Source of the DNA: Paenibacillus sp. CF384
Lineage (GTDB): Bacteria; Bacillota; Bacilli; Paenibacillales; Paenibacillaceae
Direction: 5' to 3'
Assembly (NCBI RefSeq): GCF_900106745.1
Contig: NZ_FNNV01000018.1
Location: 109,551-173,550 of the forward strand
DNA: 64,000 bases
Positions within the stretch are counted from its first letter, which is position 1. The number at the start of each line of letters is the position of its first letter. Shown here piece after piece: positions 33,522-42,000 of the stretch. The position numbers and the translations under genes are program-made. Under the pieces are notes generated by a model. That model was not told the DNA's origin, searched no databases, and worked only from the letters and a program-made list of their open reading frames with translations.

Positions 33522-34781
33522 TTAGATTTTGAAAATCGCCATTGTACGCTGCAGCTGCATAACCGTCTGCTGCATTTTCTCGGTTTCGTTAACAACGGCC
33601 TGGACAGAACCGATTTGATCGTTCATCGATGCAGATACTTGTTCGGTTCCCGCTGCGGATTGCTGCGTTATCGCAGAGATGCTTTGGATGGCGCTTGAAA
33701 TTTTGCGGGCGCTCTCCATCATTTGGTCGCTCTCGCCGGAGAATTGTGCAATCTGCTCGGTAATAAACTCAACGCTTGTCACAAGCTCCGTGAAAATCAC
33801 TTCAGAGTCCCGAAGCATCTTCATTTGAAGCTGAACAACCTCTTCATTGACTTTGATGTTCTGGATGGCTTGTTTAACGCCCGTGTCGATACTGCGAACA
33901 AGATTGAACACTTCCTTCGTGGAGGAAGTGGACTCCTCTGCAAGCTTGCGGACCTCCTGGGCAACGACTGCGAAGCCGCGTCCATGCTCACCGGCGCGTG
34001 CCGCTTCGATGGATGCGTTCAGCGACAACAGGTTGGTTTGCTCAGCCAAATCCGAAATCGTGCGCGTAATGGCGGAGATACCCGCTGCTTTGCGTGCCAG
34101 CTCTTCAATGGCTTCAGATACTTGGGAGGTTGCCTCGACGTTGCGCGACATCCCCGTCGACTGACTCTCGACCGCTTGCCTTCCGCGTTCAACCAAACTG
34201 AGCGTCTGTTCGGAGCGTTCGTTCATCACTTTCGTGGAGTGCGCGTAAGAGGATACTTTGTCTTCGATTTCGCGGATGGAGTCAGCCATGTCGCCGACAT
34301 CCTCGGAAATTTGATTCGCCCCGGTTGCAAGTTCGCCTGCAGAGGAGGCTACTTGCTCCATCACTTTCTTTAAATCAATATTCTTATCAAAGATGCTGCG
34401 GCTTGTGTCGTTGACGATTCTTGAGATGGTCGAGGTTTCTTTCAGAATATCGCGGAGCTTGTCCACCATGCTGTTGAAGGAATGGCCAAGTTCGCCGAGC
34501 GATGCGGAGGAGGATACATCCACCTTCTGCGTAAAGTCACCTTTCGCGATACCAAACGCGATTGAGGTCATTTCATCAATCGAAGATGTAAGCGCTGTCT
34601 CGATTACTCTGACAAGAGGAAAAGTAACAGCTGCGGCAAGAACAATGATGACTAATCCAAGTATGAGACTTCCGCCGGTAAGTGCAAGGCCAAGCAATAG
34701 AGCGATGGAAAATGCAGCAACAATCGTGTAACAGCCGACAAGGAGCTTATTTCGAATAGATAAGGAATGGAACCATTGCAT
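33522..34781 (-). CDS. Methyl-accepting chemotaxis protein without an extracellular sensor
   Basis: A 419-residue transducer. Two membrane segments (about residues 13-33 and 37-58) are joined by only a few residues, so there is no external sensing domain. A HAMP-like linker follows at about 60-115, and the signalling domain has the hairpin tip ([20 protein letters not shown]) near residue 255. It should still bind CheA and CheW. The signal it reads may be membrane state or a cytoplasmic cue. It has its own promoter upstream. Confidence 0.93.
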   Translation of the reverse strand: MQWFHSLSIRNKLLVGCYTIVAAFSIALLLGLALTGGSLILGLVIIVLAAAVTFPLVRVIETALTSSIDEMTSIAFGIAKGDFTQKVDVSSSASLGELGHSFNSMVDKLRDILKETSTISRIVNDTSRSIFDKNIDLKKVMEQVASSAGELATGANQISEDVGDMADSIREIEDKVSSYAHSTKVMNERSEQTLSLVERGRQAVESQSTGMSRNVEATSQVSEAIEELARKAAGISAITRTISDLAEQTNLLSLNASIEAARAGEHGRGFAVVAQEVRKLAEESTSSTKEVFNLVRSIDTGVKQAIQNIKVNEEVVQLQMKMLRDSEVIFTELVTSVEFITEQIAQFSGESDQMMESARKISSAIQSISAITQQSAAGTEQVSASMNDQIGSVQAVVNETEKMQQTVMQLQRTMAIFKI

Positions 34782-34814
34782 GATGGGAAGCTCTCCTTTA
34801 TATGGAATAGTTAT

Positions 34815-34842
34815 ATTATAGCACCATAGTACTTTTTGTCTA
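34815..34842 (-). promoter_or_regulatory. Promoter of the chemotaxis gene
   Basis: On the minus strand TAGACA (34842-34837), 16 bases, then TATAAT (34820-34815) in an extended TGCTATAAT. Confidence 0.65.
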
Positions 34843-35030
34843 TATTCGTCTATATCGGGGCGAATGTGTCGAAAGAAGGAGGATAGTTTGTAAGGTAGGT
34901 GTCGAATTAACTAAATTCTTGTAATGTTTTTGTATAATTATGATTGTGCGAACGAAATTCATGTCATATAATGGGCCTATTGGATGACTTGGAAGAATCA
35001 TCTAAATAAGGATCGTGGAGGCGAAAACCT

Positions 35031-35441
35031 ATGAATGTGGACGCAATGCCTTTAACTCGACAAGTGGACTACGTCTTTAAGCAATTGGCAGAGGAGCTGC
35101 TTCACGCTCAAGCCGGAACGGTAATCATTCAAATTCGCAATAATGCTGTCGGCAAATATGGCATTCGTCATCATCCGATTGAAAGCAGAAACGGTCAAAT
35201 CGGGCAGTCTGAGCAAGGGATGACGCATGAACAAGTACAAGCCTTCAGGCAGATGGCAATCGATTCCATCAAGCTGAAGCGGAACTGGACACATGGAGAA
35301 ATCATGTACGATTTCTCGGTTCGCACCGGCACCGGCGCATGGTCAGCAAGCATTCTGTTCGAGAGCAACTACAACATGGCCAGCAGCATGTTCCGCTATA
35401 CGCCTAAATTTGCACAGCATTCTTTTCGGGATGCTCCTTAA
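35031..35441 (+). CDS. Conserved hypothetical protein, 136 aa
   Basis: A 136-residue soluble protein I do not recognise. It has no signal or membrane segment and no metal-binding motif. The middle is polar, with the pattern KYGIRHHPIESRNG, and the C-terminal part (IMYDFSVRTGTGAWSASILFESNYNMAS) looks like beta strands. GGAGGC lies nine bases before the ATG. It is a single gene followed by a terminator, between the chemotaxis gene and a spore gene. Confidence 0.7.
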   Translation: MNVDAMPLTRQVDYVFKQLAEELLHAQAGTVIIQIRNNAVGKYGIRHHPIESRNGQIGQSEQGMTHEQVQAFRQMAIDSIKLKRNWTHGEIMYDFSVRTGTGAWSASILFESNYNMASSMFRYTPKFAQHSFRDAP

Positions 35442-35452
35442 TAAGACACAGC

Positions 35453-35490
35453 AAAAAGCTGCCTCGGCACTCTGGGGCAGCTTTTTATTT
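35453..35490 (+). terminator. Terminator after the 136-aa protein gene
   Basis: AAAAGCTGCC pairs with GGCAGCTTTT, followed by TATTT. Confidence 0.85.
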
Positions 35491-35506
35491 GCCTAAATAC
35501 GGCGAT

Positions 35507-35713
35507 TTAACGAGAAGATCTACCTGCAAGCTGCATTTCTGCAATTTCAACAAGTTTGCGAGTAATGTTTCCGCCGATATAGCCGGCATCACGAGTTAAC
35601 ATGTCGCCGTAGTATCCGTCTTGAGCGAAAGAAATGCCAAGACTTCTTGCTACTTCATATTTCATTTGATCAAGTGCTGCACTAGCACCAGGTACGACCA
35701 AGCTGGAAGCCAT
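35507..35713 (-). CDS. Alpha/beta-type small acid-soluble spore protein
   Basis: A 68-residue DNA-binding protein that coats spore DNA and protects it. The family core is clear: MKYEVARSLGI, GYYGDMLTRDAG and GGNITRKLVEIAE. The ATG at 35713 has a near-perfect AAAGGAGGTGAT ahead of it. The promoter at 35739-35767 has a sigma-G pattern, consistent with forespore expression. It is a paralogue of the protein at 38923. Confidence 0.93.
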   Translation of the reverse strand: MASSLVVPGASAALDQMKYEVARSLGISFAQDGYYGDMLTRDAGYIGGNITRKLVEIAEMQLAGRSSR

Positions 35714-35738
35714 CCTAATCACCTCCTTTGTGTACCCT

Positions 35739-35767
35739 TAGTATGGATTCACTGGAAGCTTTTATAC
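35739..35767 (-). promoter_or_regulatory. Sigma-G-like promoter of the spore protein gene
   Basis: On the minus strand GTATA, 17 bases, CATACTA; the sigma-G consensus is about GMATR-N18-CATWMTA. Confidence 0.55.
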
Positions 35768-35817
35768 GATTAAATTGGCATGATTTAGAATGTAATTTTT
35801 TCCAATTATTTTCCCGC

Positions 35818-36150
35818 TTACAGAAGGAAGCCAAGTGCAAGAGGGAGCAAGAACAATCCATAATAGAAGACATTTGCAATCGCGGATTGGGAAGGGTCGT
35901 GGTTGCAGTCGCATGCGGCCGCATCAACACCTCGCCAGCTGTCCCAGGCAGAATGAAGCTGGTAGATGGCGGTAGCGAAGAGTCCCATTGCGGAGAGCTT
36001 CACATAGAGGCTAAGAGCAGGCTCTACATATTGAAGCAGGCTTCCTGTCCGGACCAAATAGATAATGAACACACCGAAGCCGGTGAGAATGCAGCTTCTG
36101 ATCAGATGATGAATAACGGCTCGTCGCTGCGCGGTAGCCAGCATATCCAC
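35818..36150 (-). CDS. Truncated TIGR03943-family (YcgQ-like) membrane protein
   Basis: A 110-residue protein matching only the N-terminal part of the family, which in related proteins continues with a large C-terminal domain. It has membrane segments at about 20-38, 48-65 and 92-109 and ends right after GLFLLPLALGFLL at a TAA. The first 30 codons after that stop do not show the usual continuation. A good AGGAGG precedes ATG 36150. The permease upstream is its usual partner, with a gap of six bases. It may be a functional short form or a decayed gene. Confidence 0.65.
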   Translation of the reverse strand: MDMLATAQRRAVIHHLIRSCILTGFGVFIIYLVRTGSLLQYVEPALSLYVKLSAMGLFATAIYQLHSAWDSWRGVDAAACDCNHDPSQSAIANVFYYGLFLLPLALGFLL

Positions 36151-36156
36151 GCCTCC

Positions 36157-37080
36157 TTATTGTCTGAAGATGAGTTTCTCTGTCACGATGGACAAGAGCC
36201 ACACAGCAGCTACCAGGTACAAGCTGATGGCAATAATAACTTTGCTGCGGAACGCGGAGAAGAGCATGAGCAAGCTCTTCACATCTACCATCGGGCCGAA
36301 CACCAGAAACCCCAGAAGCGCGCCTGGACCCAAGATGCCATGAAACGACGAGGCGACAAAAGCGTCCGAGGTGGAGCAAAGCGACAATGCGAATGCGGCT
36401 CCCATCATGAAGATATTCGCTCCAGCAGGATGTTCGCTGAACGACAGCAGTACGCTCGGATCGACTGCGGATTGGACTACGGCCGTTAGGAAGGCGCCGA
36501 TGATCAAATATTTGCCGATATCAAAAAACTCATCGGAGGCATGATTGAAGGTAGCGTGAATGCGTTCGCGGAAGCCGCTGTTCAAGCTGCCATAGTTGTA
36601 GTTGTGGCCGTAAGCCGATTCGCCGGAGCGTCCGCCAATAAACGAATGCATGCCGAGCTTGAGCGGACTTCGTTTCATGAAACGAACCATGAGCAGTCCA
36701 AGCAGCATACATACGATGAATGCAAGTCCGATTCGAGAGTAAGCCATGGCGGGCTCGGAGCGGAAAGCGCTCAGTGTAGAAGCAAATACGATGGGATTAA
36801 TGATTGGGCCGGCGAATATAAACACCATGCCGATGTAAGGAGGCATTCCTTTGCGAATCAGCCGCCTCACGACGGGAATCATACCGCATTCGCACAACGG
36901 TAAGAGCAGCCCGAGCAAACAGCCGAATAAAACGCCGACGAATGGATGGTTTGGCGTTATTCGGGCGATCATCGCATCGGAAACGAACACCTGCAGGAGT
37001 GCTGAGAAGAAGACGCCGAGCAGGATGAACGGGAAGGCTTCTATGATAATGCTGATGAATATATGCTGGAAATCATGCAT
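36157..37080 (-). CDS. Permease of the UPF0718/DUF318 family (YcgR-like)
   Basis: A 307-residue protein with about eight membrane segments. The family signature PLCECGMIPVVRRLIRKGMP is near residue 60. Its relatives are predicted transporters that occur next to TIGR03943 proteins, as here, with zinc or another ion proposed in some cases. AAAGGAG lies 13 bases before ATG 37080. It is the first gene of a two-gene unit. Confidence 0.85.
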   Translation of the reverse strand: MHDFQHIFISIIIEAFPFILLGVFFSALLQVFVSDAMIARITPNHPFVGVLFGCLLGLLLPLCECGMIPVVRRLIRKGMPPYIGMVFIFAGPIINPIVFASTLSAFRSEPAMAYSRIGLAFIVCMLLGLLMVRFMKRSPLKLGMHSFIGGRSGESAYGHNYNYGSLNSGFRERIHATFNHASDEFFDIGKYLIIGAFLTAVVQSAVDPSVLLSFSEHPAGANIFMMGAAFALSLCSTSDAFVASSFHGILGPGALLGFLVFGPMVDVKSLLMLFSAFRSKVIIAISLYLVAAVWLLSIVTEKLIFRQ

Positions 37081-37221
37081 GGCTAGTCGAGGTCTCCTTT
37101 CGGCAAGGCGAGGGAGGATCGTCCAGGCTCTTCCCTACGTTACAAGGTATGCTCGAAGTGGGCCAAGCAGGACAGCCGTCCGGAGACAATTTTAAGTGAA
37201 CAGAATAGGCGAAGAGCACGC

Positions 37222-37249
37222 TTGACATTTCATCCGGAGAGAGTATAAT
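37222..37249 (+). promoter_or_regulatory. Promoter of the trpS T-box leader
   Basis: TTGACA (37222-37227), 16 bases, TATAAT (37244-37249): consensus boxes. Confidence 0.85.
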
Positions 37250-37255
37250 TCACGT

Positions 37256-37523
37256 AAATGCAATGATAGGAATAAGTAAGCGGGGAATGAATGCTTCAGA
37301 GAGCCGGTGGGTGGTGCGAACCGGTGCATGCGTCCGACTGCCGAATGGATCCTTGAGCAGAGATGAGGAAAGCGGTCCGAAGCGACTTGCCGTATGCGTC
37401 TTCGTTTCGCTTCGCGTTAGGAAGCTTGAGGTTTACGGAGCAGAAGCGCGTTCTCATACGCAGTTCGTAAACAAATTAGGGTGGCACCACGGTCCTCGTC
37501 CCTTGCGGCGGAGGGCTTTTTTT
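37256..37523 (+). ncRNA. T-box riboswitch, tryptophan-specific
   Basis: This leader senses uncharged tRNA-Trp and lets trpS be read only when charging is low. Stem I contains AGAGAGCCGGTGG and the specifier loop GAATGGATCC, with the Trp codon TGG at 37346-37348. The antiterminator T-box core AGGGTGGCACCACGG lies at 37478-37492. The terminator uses GTCCTC (37492-37497) with GAGGGC (37511-37516) and a run of seven T. The identity agrees with the gene downstream. Confidence 0.93.
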
Positions 37524-37592
37524 GCGTTCAAATTTAGCATTACATTACGACTTCAGAATGACAACCAATCAACCATAAGGGAGGAACCGACT

Positions 37593-38582
37593 ATGCCACG
37601 CGTATTATCCGGCATCCAGCCAAGCGGTCAATTGACACTCGGCAACTACATCGGTGCGATTCAAAACTTCGTTAAACTTCAGGAAACCCATGAATGTTTC
37701 TTCATGGTCGTAGACTTGCATGCGATCACGGTGCCTCAAGAGCCGGCGGCTCTAAGAGAACAAACGGAATCGGTTGCGGCACTGTTCATCGCGGCAGGTA
37801 TTGATCCTGCTAAGGCGAGCGTATTCGCGCAATCTCATGTATCTGCACATGCGGAGCTCGGCTGGTTGTTTACGACGCTTGCTTATATGGGCGAGCTTGA
37901 ACGGATGACACAGTTCAAAGACAAATCAACAGGGAAAGACTCCGTCGGTGCCGGACTGTTCGTTTATCCGACGCTGATGGCTGCCGACATTCTCATGTAC
38001 AATGCAGACCTTGTTCCGGTTGGCGACGATCAGAAGCAGCATCTGGAGCTTACGCGCGACTTGGCGCAGCGCTTTAATCAGCGCTACGGCGATATGTTCA
38101 CCATTCCGGAGCCGTACATTCCGAAAGTCGGCGCACGCATTATGTCGCTCGATGACGGCACGAAGAAGATGAGCAAGAGCAATCCGAACCCGGCCAGCTA
38201 CATTGCGCTGCTTGATCCGCCTGATGTGATCCGCAAGAAAATCAGCCGGGCAACGACCGATTCCGGCCGCGAGGTGAAGTTCAATCCGGCTGAGAAGCCG
38301 GAAGTCAGCAACCTGATGAGCATCTACTCGCACTGCGCGGGGCTTACGCTTGATGAAATCGAAGCGCGTTATGAGGGGCAAGGTTACGGCGCGTTCAAGA
38401 AGGAGCTGGCAGAGCATGTCGTTGCAAAGCTTGAGCCGCTCCAGCAGCGTTATGCGGAAATCCGCAGCTCGGGCGAAATTCATGCGATTCTCAAGCAAGG
38501 TGCAGAGCGTGTATCCGTCATTGCCGATAAGACGCTTCGCGATGCGAAAGAGAGAATGGGCTTCCTTCTGCCTCGTTCTTAA
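37593..38582 (+). CDS. trpS: Tryptophanyl-tRNA synthetase
   Basis: Charges tRNA-Trp in the cytoplasm. The 329-residue class Ic enzyme has the HIGH-equivalent PSGQLTLGNYIG near residue 11 and KMSKSNPN near residue 195. The start is ATG 37593, with GGGAGG ahead; the frame stays open upstream through the T-box but that part is the leader. It is controlled by the T-box. It ends at a terminator shared with the opposite small gene. Confidence 0.97.
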   Translation: MPRVLSGIQPSGQLTLGNYIGAIQNFVKLQETHECFFMVVDLHAITVPQEPAALREQTESVAALFIAAGIDPAKASVFAQSHVSAHAELGWLFTTLAYMGELERMTQFKDKSTGKDSVGAGLFVYPTLMAADILMYNADLVPVGDDQKQHLELTRDLAQRFNQRYGDMFTIPEPYIPKVGARIMSLDDGTKKMSKSNPNPASYIALLDPPDVIRKKISRATTDSGREVKFNPAEKPEVSNLMSIYSHCAGLTLDEIEARYEGQGYGAFKKELAEHVVAKLEPLQQRYAEIRSSGEIHAILKQGAERVSVIADKTLRDAKERMGFLLPRS

Positions 38583-38606
38583 GTTTCTTATATTGTAAGA
38601 AAGTTT

Positions 38607-38652
38607 AACGCCGCAGCCAAGGGAGGCTTCACCCTTGATTGCGGCGTTTCAT
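38607..38652. terminator. Bidirectional terminator between trpS and the DUF5325-like gene
   Basis: AACGCCGCA and CAAGGG pair with CCCTTG and GCGGCGTT. The stem holds the stop codon of the minus-strand gene. Confidence 0.85.
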
Positions 38653-38805
38653 TTTGGCATTCACGACAAACCCGGCACCGATGCTGCAGATGGTCAATAG
38701 GAACATAAGCACGGCAACCCACCCATTATAGCTAATGGAAATAGCTGTCGCACTCATGAGCAATACCGATAAAACCGCGAAAAACAAAGCCATTGGCTTC
38801 GACAT
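38629..38805 (-). CDS. Small DUF5325 (YlaF)-like membrane protein
   Basis: A 58-residue protein with two membrane segments (about residues 5-25 and 28-48, GWVAVLMFLLTICSIGAGFVV) and a basic tail KMKRRNQG. AAGGAGAG precedes the ATG at 38805; the longer frame to 39027 crosses a spore-protein gene and has no start signal. The short hydrophobic shape fits YlaF-like proteins of unknown role. Confidence 0.6.
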   Translation of the reverse strand: MSKPMALFFAVLSVLLMSATAISISYNGWVAVLMFLLTICSIGAGFVVNAKMKRRNQG

Positions 38806-38848
38806 TTGCGCACTCTCCTTAACCTTATAAAATTGTTTTTGAACTTTA

Positions 38849-38878
38849 GCATATTCTTCTCGCAAACGAATCATAATA
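38849..38878 (+). promoter_or_regulatory. Sigma-G-like promoter of the second spore protein gene
   Basis: GCATA (38849-38853), 18 bases, CATAATA (38872-38878) matches the sigma-G consensus. Confidence 0.65.
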
Positions 38879-38922
38879 AGTTTGCAACACACCATCGTAA
38901 GAGATGAAAGGAGAAATTCCAC

Positions 38923-39153
38923 ATGGCAAGTCAACAATCTCGTAGCAGCAATACGCTGGTCGTACCGCAAGCAACCGCAGCGCTTCAACAAATGAAGTTT
39001 GAGGCAGCGCAAGAGTTGGGTATTCAAATTCCTTCAGACGGCTACTATGGCAACGTCTCGACTCGAGACGCAGGTTCATTGGGCGGATACATCACTCGTA
39101 AACTCGTCCAAATTGCTGAACAGCAACTATCGGGTCAATCCAACTACCGTTAG
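38923..39153 (+). CDS. Alpha/beta-type small acid-soluble spore protein
   Basis: A 76-residue spore DNA-binding protein with the family core MKFEAAQELGIQIPSDGYYG, STRDAGSLGGYITRKLVQIAE. GAAAGGAG precedes the ATG. It has a close sigma-G-like promoter and a terminator, so it is a monocistronic forespore gene. It shares about half its residues with the SASP at 35507. Confidence 0.95.
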   Translation: MASQQSRSSNTLVVPQATAALQQMKFEAAQELGIQIPSDGYYGNVSTRDAGSLGGYITRKLVQIAEQQLSGQSNYR

Positions 39154-39195
39154 ATCGCTGCTAAGCAACAACTAATTACCGAAGAAGTAACAGTC

Positions 39196-39230
39196 AGAAG
39201 CTCAAGGGCAACCTTGAGCTTCTGCTTTGT
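39196..39230 (+). terminator. Terminator after the spore protein gene
   Basis: AGAAGCTCAAGG pairs with CCTTGAGCTTCT; TTTG follows. Confidence 0.8.
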
Positions 39231-39294
39231 GTGTTTACAGAATCAAATGTTCTTATTGTTTCTTTCGAATAAGCTTCCTAAACGAGTACAAGCG

Positions 39295-39327
39295 AAAAGC
39301 CTCTTCTATTGTGCAAGAAGAGGCTTC
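39295..39327 (-). terminator. Terminator after the DUF457 hydrolase gene
   Basis: On the minus strand AAGCCTCTTCT pairs with AGAAGAGGCTT and TTTCG follows. Confidence 0.65.
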
Positions 39328-39333
39328 TCTAAG

Positions 39334-40320
39334 TCAATACGTATTCATTCTCAGCCGCTTCTGCAGCCGATCCTCGCTTAGCCATCCGACGTAGGAGCCT
39401 AACGTTTTGAACTCCGTATCCATCAGCAGCACCCCGACGAAAGGATATTGCTTGCGATGACGATATCGCACATCCGACCAGCGGACTTCATAGCCCCAAG
39501 GATGCTCCTGCACCTCGGCGCAGGCGAAGGAGGTGAAGTAGAGGAAAGCGCGAATGGAATGATCGTTCTTCGATTTCTCAACGGCCGGGTGGTTAGAGCA
39601 TTTGGCCCGGTCCATCCAGCGCAGCTTGCCATGCCGATAGTCGCCGATTAGGAAAGAGTCGTCAGCGCGGCGTTTCACGACATTCCAATCATATAGCGAT
39701 ATGGTTGGAATCAGGATGTAGCGGTCACCGGGCTCATGGACGGTATCGATGCGCACGAGCTGCTTCTGAAGTGCGTAATGGGCTGCGGTGCGCCAGCAAT
39801 AGTAGACAATTAAGAACGCGTAGAGCAAAGGGAATACGATTTGCGGATTACCGATCTTAAGCCCCCACATGACGATCGCAATGAGATGAGCCAAGAAGAT
39901 GACCGGGTCGAAAATATGAATTATGTTCCACGAAATCCATTTCTGATTGAACGGCCGCATCGCCTGCGTGCCGTACGTATTGAACAAGTCTACGAATACA
40001 TGGACGACGACTGCGAGCAGTACCCAGCCCCCTAGATGGAGCCATGGAAGCTGAAAGCGAAAAAACGATTGGAGCAGCAAGGTGATCAGCGCGGACCAGA
40101 TGGCAATGGCCGGCAGGGAATGTGATGCGCCGCGATGGTTTCGGATGTAAGCCGCGTTGCTCTTGAAGCGCAGCAATCCATCGAGATCGGGAGCTTGTGA
40201 ACCAAGCACTGTGCCGATCAGCACGGCGGCATAGAGCGTTTGGTCAGAGGCGACGGCCGGATCAACAGAGGCGAGCCCTGCGAGTCCAAGTCCCATGACC
40301 AAATGCGTTCCGCTATCCAT
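39334..40320 (-). CDS. DUF457 membrane metal-dependent hydrolase (YfhP-like)
   Basis: A 328-residue protein. The N-terminus (MDSGTHLVMGLGLAGL) and the block GSQAPDLDGLLRF, then HRGASHSLP, are the metal-binding signature of this membrane hydrolase family (LrgB-like/YfhP). About four membrane segments lie between residues 10 and 200; the rest is soluble. ATG 40320 has GAGGAGG ahead. The substrate is not known. Confidence 0.85.
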   Translation of the reverse strand: MDSGTHLVMGLGLAGLASVDPAVASDQTLYAAVLIGTVLGSQAPDLDGLLRFKSNAAYIRNHRGASHSLPAIAIWSALITLLLQSFFRFQLPWLHLGGWVLLAVVVHVFVDLFNTYGTQAMRPFNQKWISWNIIHIFDPVIFLAHLIAIVMWGLKIGNPQIVFPLLYAFLIVYYCWRTAAHYALQKQLVRIDTVHEPGDRYILIPTISLYDWNVVKRRADDSFLIGDYRHGKLRWMDRAKCSNHPAVEKSKNDHSIRAFLYFTSFACAEVQEHPWGYEVRWSDVRYRHRKQYPFVGVLLMDTEFKTLGSYVGWLSEDRLQKRLRMNTY

Positions 40321-40515
40321 ACAGGGAACCTCCTCATGTTCAATATGCCTTGGTGTGGAAATGCACAATTTGTGTAAAAATAAGAGAACGGTGATACTTC
40401 TATTTGTACGCTTAAGTATTTTCCGAATCGTGGGCGATTATAAATAAATATTTGTTAACGCGGAATCGGGCTCTGCGAGGCTCATTAACATTGCTGTCGA
40501 AAGGAAGAAAACCAC

Positions 40516-40815
40516 ATGTATATCTGCTTTGTCGAGTATCATATTGCACCTGAAAGTGAAGCCTTATATCGTAGTTGGATTGCGGACAAGCCCGGCAATG
40601 GCGAGGCGTTCAAGCTGTACGAGGGCACCGACCAGCCGCTGCTCTTCGTTGAGATGTGGGAAGCGGCTAGCGAGCAGGAAGCGCTCGACATCAAAAAAGA
40701 ACGCTGCGGGGAGCGTTCTTCTTGGCGGGAGATGTCACAGTGGGTGCCGGGCGGCGCCCCTAAAGTCCATGCCTGGACTTTTAAGCCGATTAGCGGCCTG
40801 CCGGTACCTGAGTAG
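40516..40815 (+). CDS. Small ABM-like hypothetical protein
   Basis: A 99-residue protein, MYICFVEYHIAPESEALYR at the start. The strand-helix pattern and the size resemble small dimeric alpha-beta barrel proteins (antibiotic biosynthesis monooxygenase-like), but no catalytic residues can be assigned. GAAAGGAAG precedes the ATG. Its last 26 bases overlap the 3' end of the convergent gerQ gene. Confidence 0.55.
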   Translation: MYICFVEYHIAPESEALYRSWIADKPGNGEAFKLYEGTDQPLLFVEMWEAASEQEALDIKKERCGERSSWREMSQWVPGGAPKVHAWTFKPISGLPVPE

Positions 40816-41314
40816 CTACCGGCGTCGTATTCGTAATCGTTTGGCCGTTAAACGTATATTCGTAGTTGATCGGGCCATCGAATGTCACGTAATCGAGATT
40901 AAGCGTAAGCAGTAAGTAACGCATTCCTGTCGACGGATCGCTGATGATGATATGATCGCGTCCAGCGGCTTCGATGATTCCGCGGAATACTTTGGCGTTC
41001 CATTCCCGGTTGTTCTCGTACGTCATGTAAAAGGTAGCCATTTTGCCGCGGTTCATCCGCAGAATATTCTCTACATAAGACTCTTCACTAACCGGAACCG
41101 TTACGACATTACCGCCGGACGGTGTAATGAATGAACCGCTTGGTACCATGGGCGGAGCCATAGAAGCACCTGCTACGAAAGGCGTTGGCACCGGTGTCGG
41201 CATCGGTGTCGCTGTCGGATGCTGGTAGTAGCCATAGCCGCCATACCCTCCGCCCGGAAACCCTCCCGTATTTGCTGGACTAACCGCTGTATTGTACCCA
41301 TAACCGTTTGACAT
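40790..41314 (-). CDS. gerQ: Spore coat protein GerQ
   Basis: A 174-residue coat protein that is needed for CwlJ to stay in the spore and is cross-linked in the coat. The N-terminal half is Gly/Pro/Tyr-rich and disordered; the conserved C-terminal part starts near residue 80 (YVENILRMNRGKMATFYMTY) and includes IIISDPSTGMRYLLL. GAGGAA precedes the ATG. It lies 45 bases after cwlJ, the usual order. Confidence 0.95.
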   Translation of the reverse strand: MSNGYGYNTAVSPANTGGFPGGGYGGYGYYQHPTATPMPTPVPTPFVAGASMAPPMVPSGSFITPSGGNVVTVPVSEESYVENILRMNRGKMATFYMTYENNREWNAKVFRGIIEAAGRDHIIISDPSTGMRYLLLTLNLDYVTFDGPINYEYTFNGQTITNTTPVATQVPAGR

Positions 41315-41359
41315 AAGATTTAATTCCTCACTTTCGCATTGTCAACTTTAAAAGGATCA

Positions 41360-41782
41360 TTAATAAACTGCCGGGCACTCGCTCTGTTTCGGAGCATAGA
41401 AGCAATGTGCCTTGAATTTACCGACGAGCCTCTGATCCCACCATGTTGGAGGGCAACTGCCTGCCGGACGGAAGTACCACAATGCGTTCGTAGAAGGCCA
41501 CAGGCGTTCACCGTTAATGACGCGTTTGGCCAGCGCGAGCTCATTGTCTCTGGCAGCTTGATAGAAATAGCCTTTCTGCGTTGCTTCGAATCCCCCGGGG
41601 CTTTGGTATACCATCTGTTGAATGGTGCGAATGTTCTTGAAGTCGATGCAGTTGCCGAGCACACGGTTGACACCAACATTACCTACCATCAACATGCCCT
41701 GGTTGCCTTCGCCTTCAGCTTCAGCGCGGAGGAGCCTTGCAAGCAGTTTGACTTCTTCGGAGTTGGATTTAATAGCTGCCAT
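41360..41782 (-). CDS. cwlJ: Cell wall hydrolase CwlJ (spore germination)
   Basis: A 140-residue SleB/CwlJ-domain enzyme that opens cortex peptidoglycan at germination. Signature residues are LLRAEAEGEGNQGMLMVGNV (catalytic Glu), GYFYQAARDNELALAKR and ALWYFRPAG. The start ATG 41782 is set by comparison with Bacillus CwlJ, which begins at the same place; the frame runs 28 codons farther but a ribosome-binding site is weak at both. It is the upstream partner of gerQ. Confidence 0.93.
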   Translation of the reverse strand: MAAIKSNSEEVKLLARLLRAEAEGEGNQGMLMVGNVGVNRVLGNCIDFKNIRTIQQMVYQSPGGFEATQKGYFYQAARDNELALAKRVINGERLWPSTNALWYFRPAGSCPPTWWDQRLVGKFKAHCFYAPKQSECPAVY

Positions 41783-42000
41783 ATCGCCTGAGTTCCACAT
41801 CCTTTCCATCAGGTGGGCCAATAACCACATTGATAGTGTATTGAGATATGGGCAAAATGGTTCCATAAGGTGTCAAATTCATGAACAAGAACCGCGAACA
41901 TTGTCAACAGCTTGTTTTTTCGGTATGATAAAGAACGATTTTAAAACAAAAAAGATGGGTTAATTTTCACTCATAGGCATTGGAAGCGGGGAGACTGGCT

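Noticed and set aside
33723..34373. Plus-strand 216-residue frame over the chemotaxis gene
   Set aside because: The minus strand has the complete transducer with a promoter; this frame has no domain.
37263..37592. N-terminal extension of trpS
   Set aside because: The frame is open by chance through the T-box leader. The true start has GGGAGG and begins with the conserved synthetase N-terminus.
38629..39027. 132-residue minus frame near the spore protein gene
   Set aside because: Only the last 58 residues have a start with a ribosome-binding site; the rest overlaps the SASP promoter and gene.
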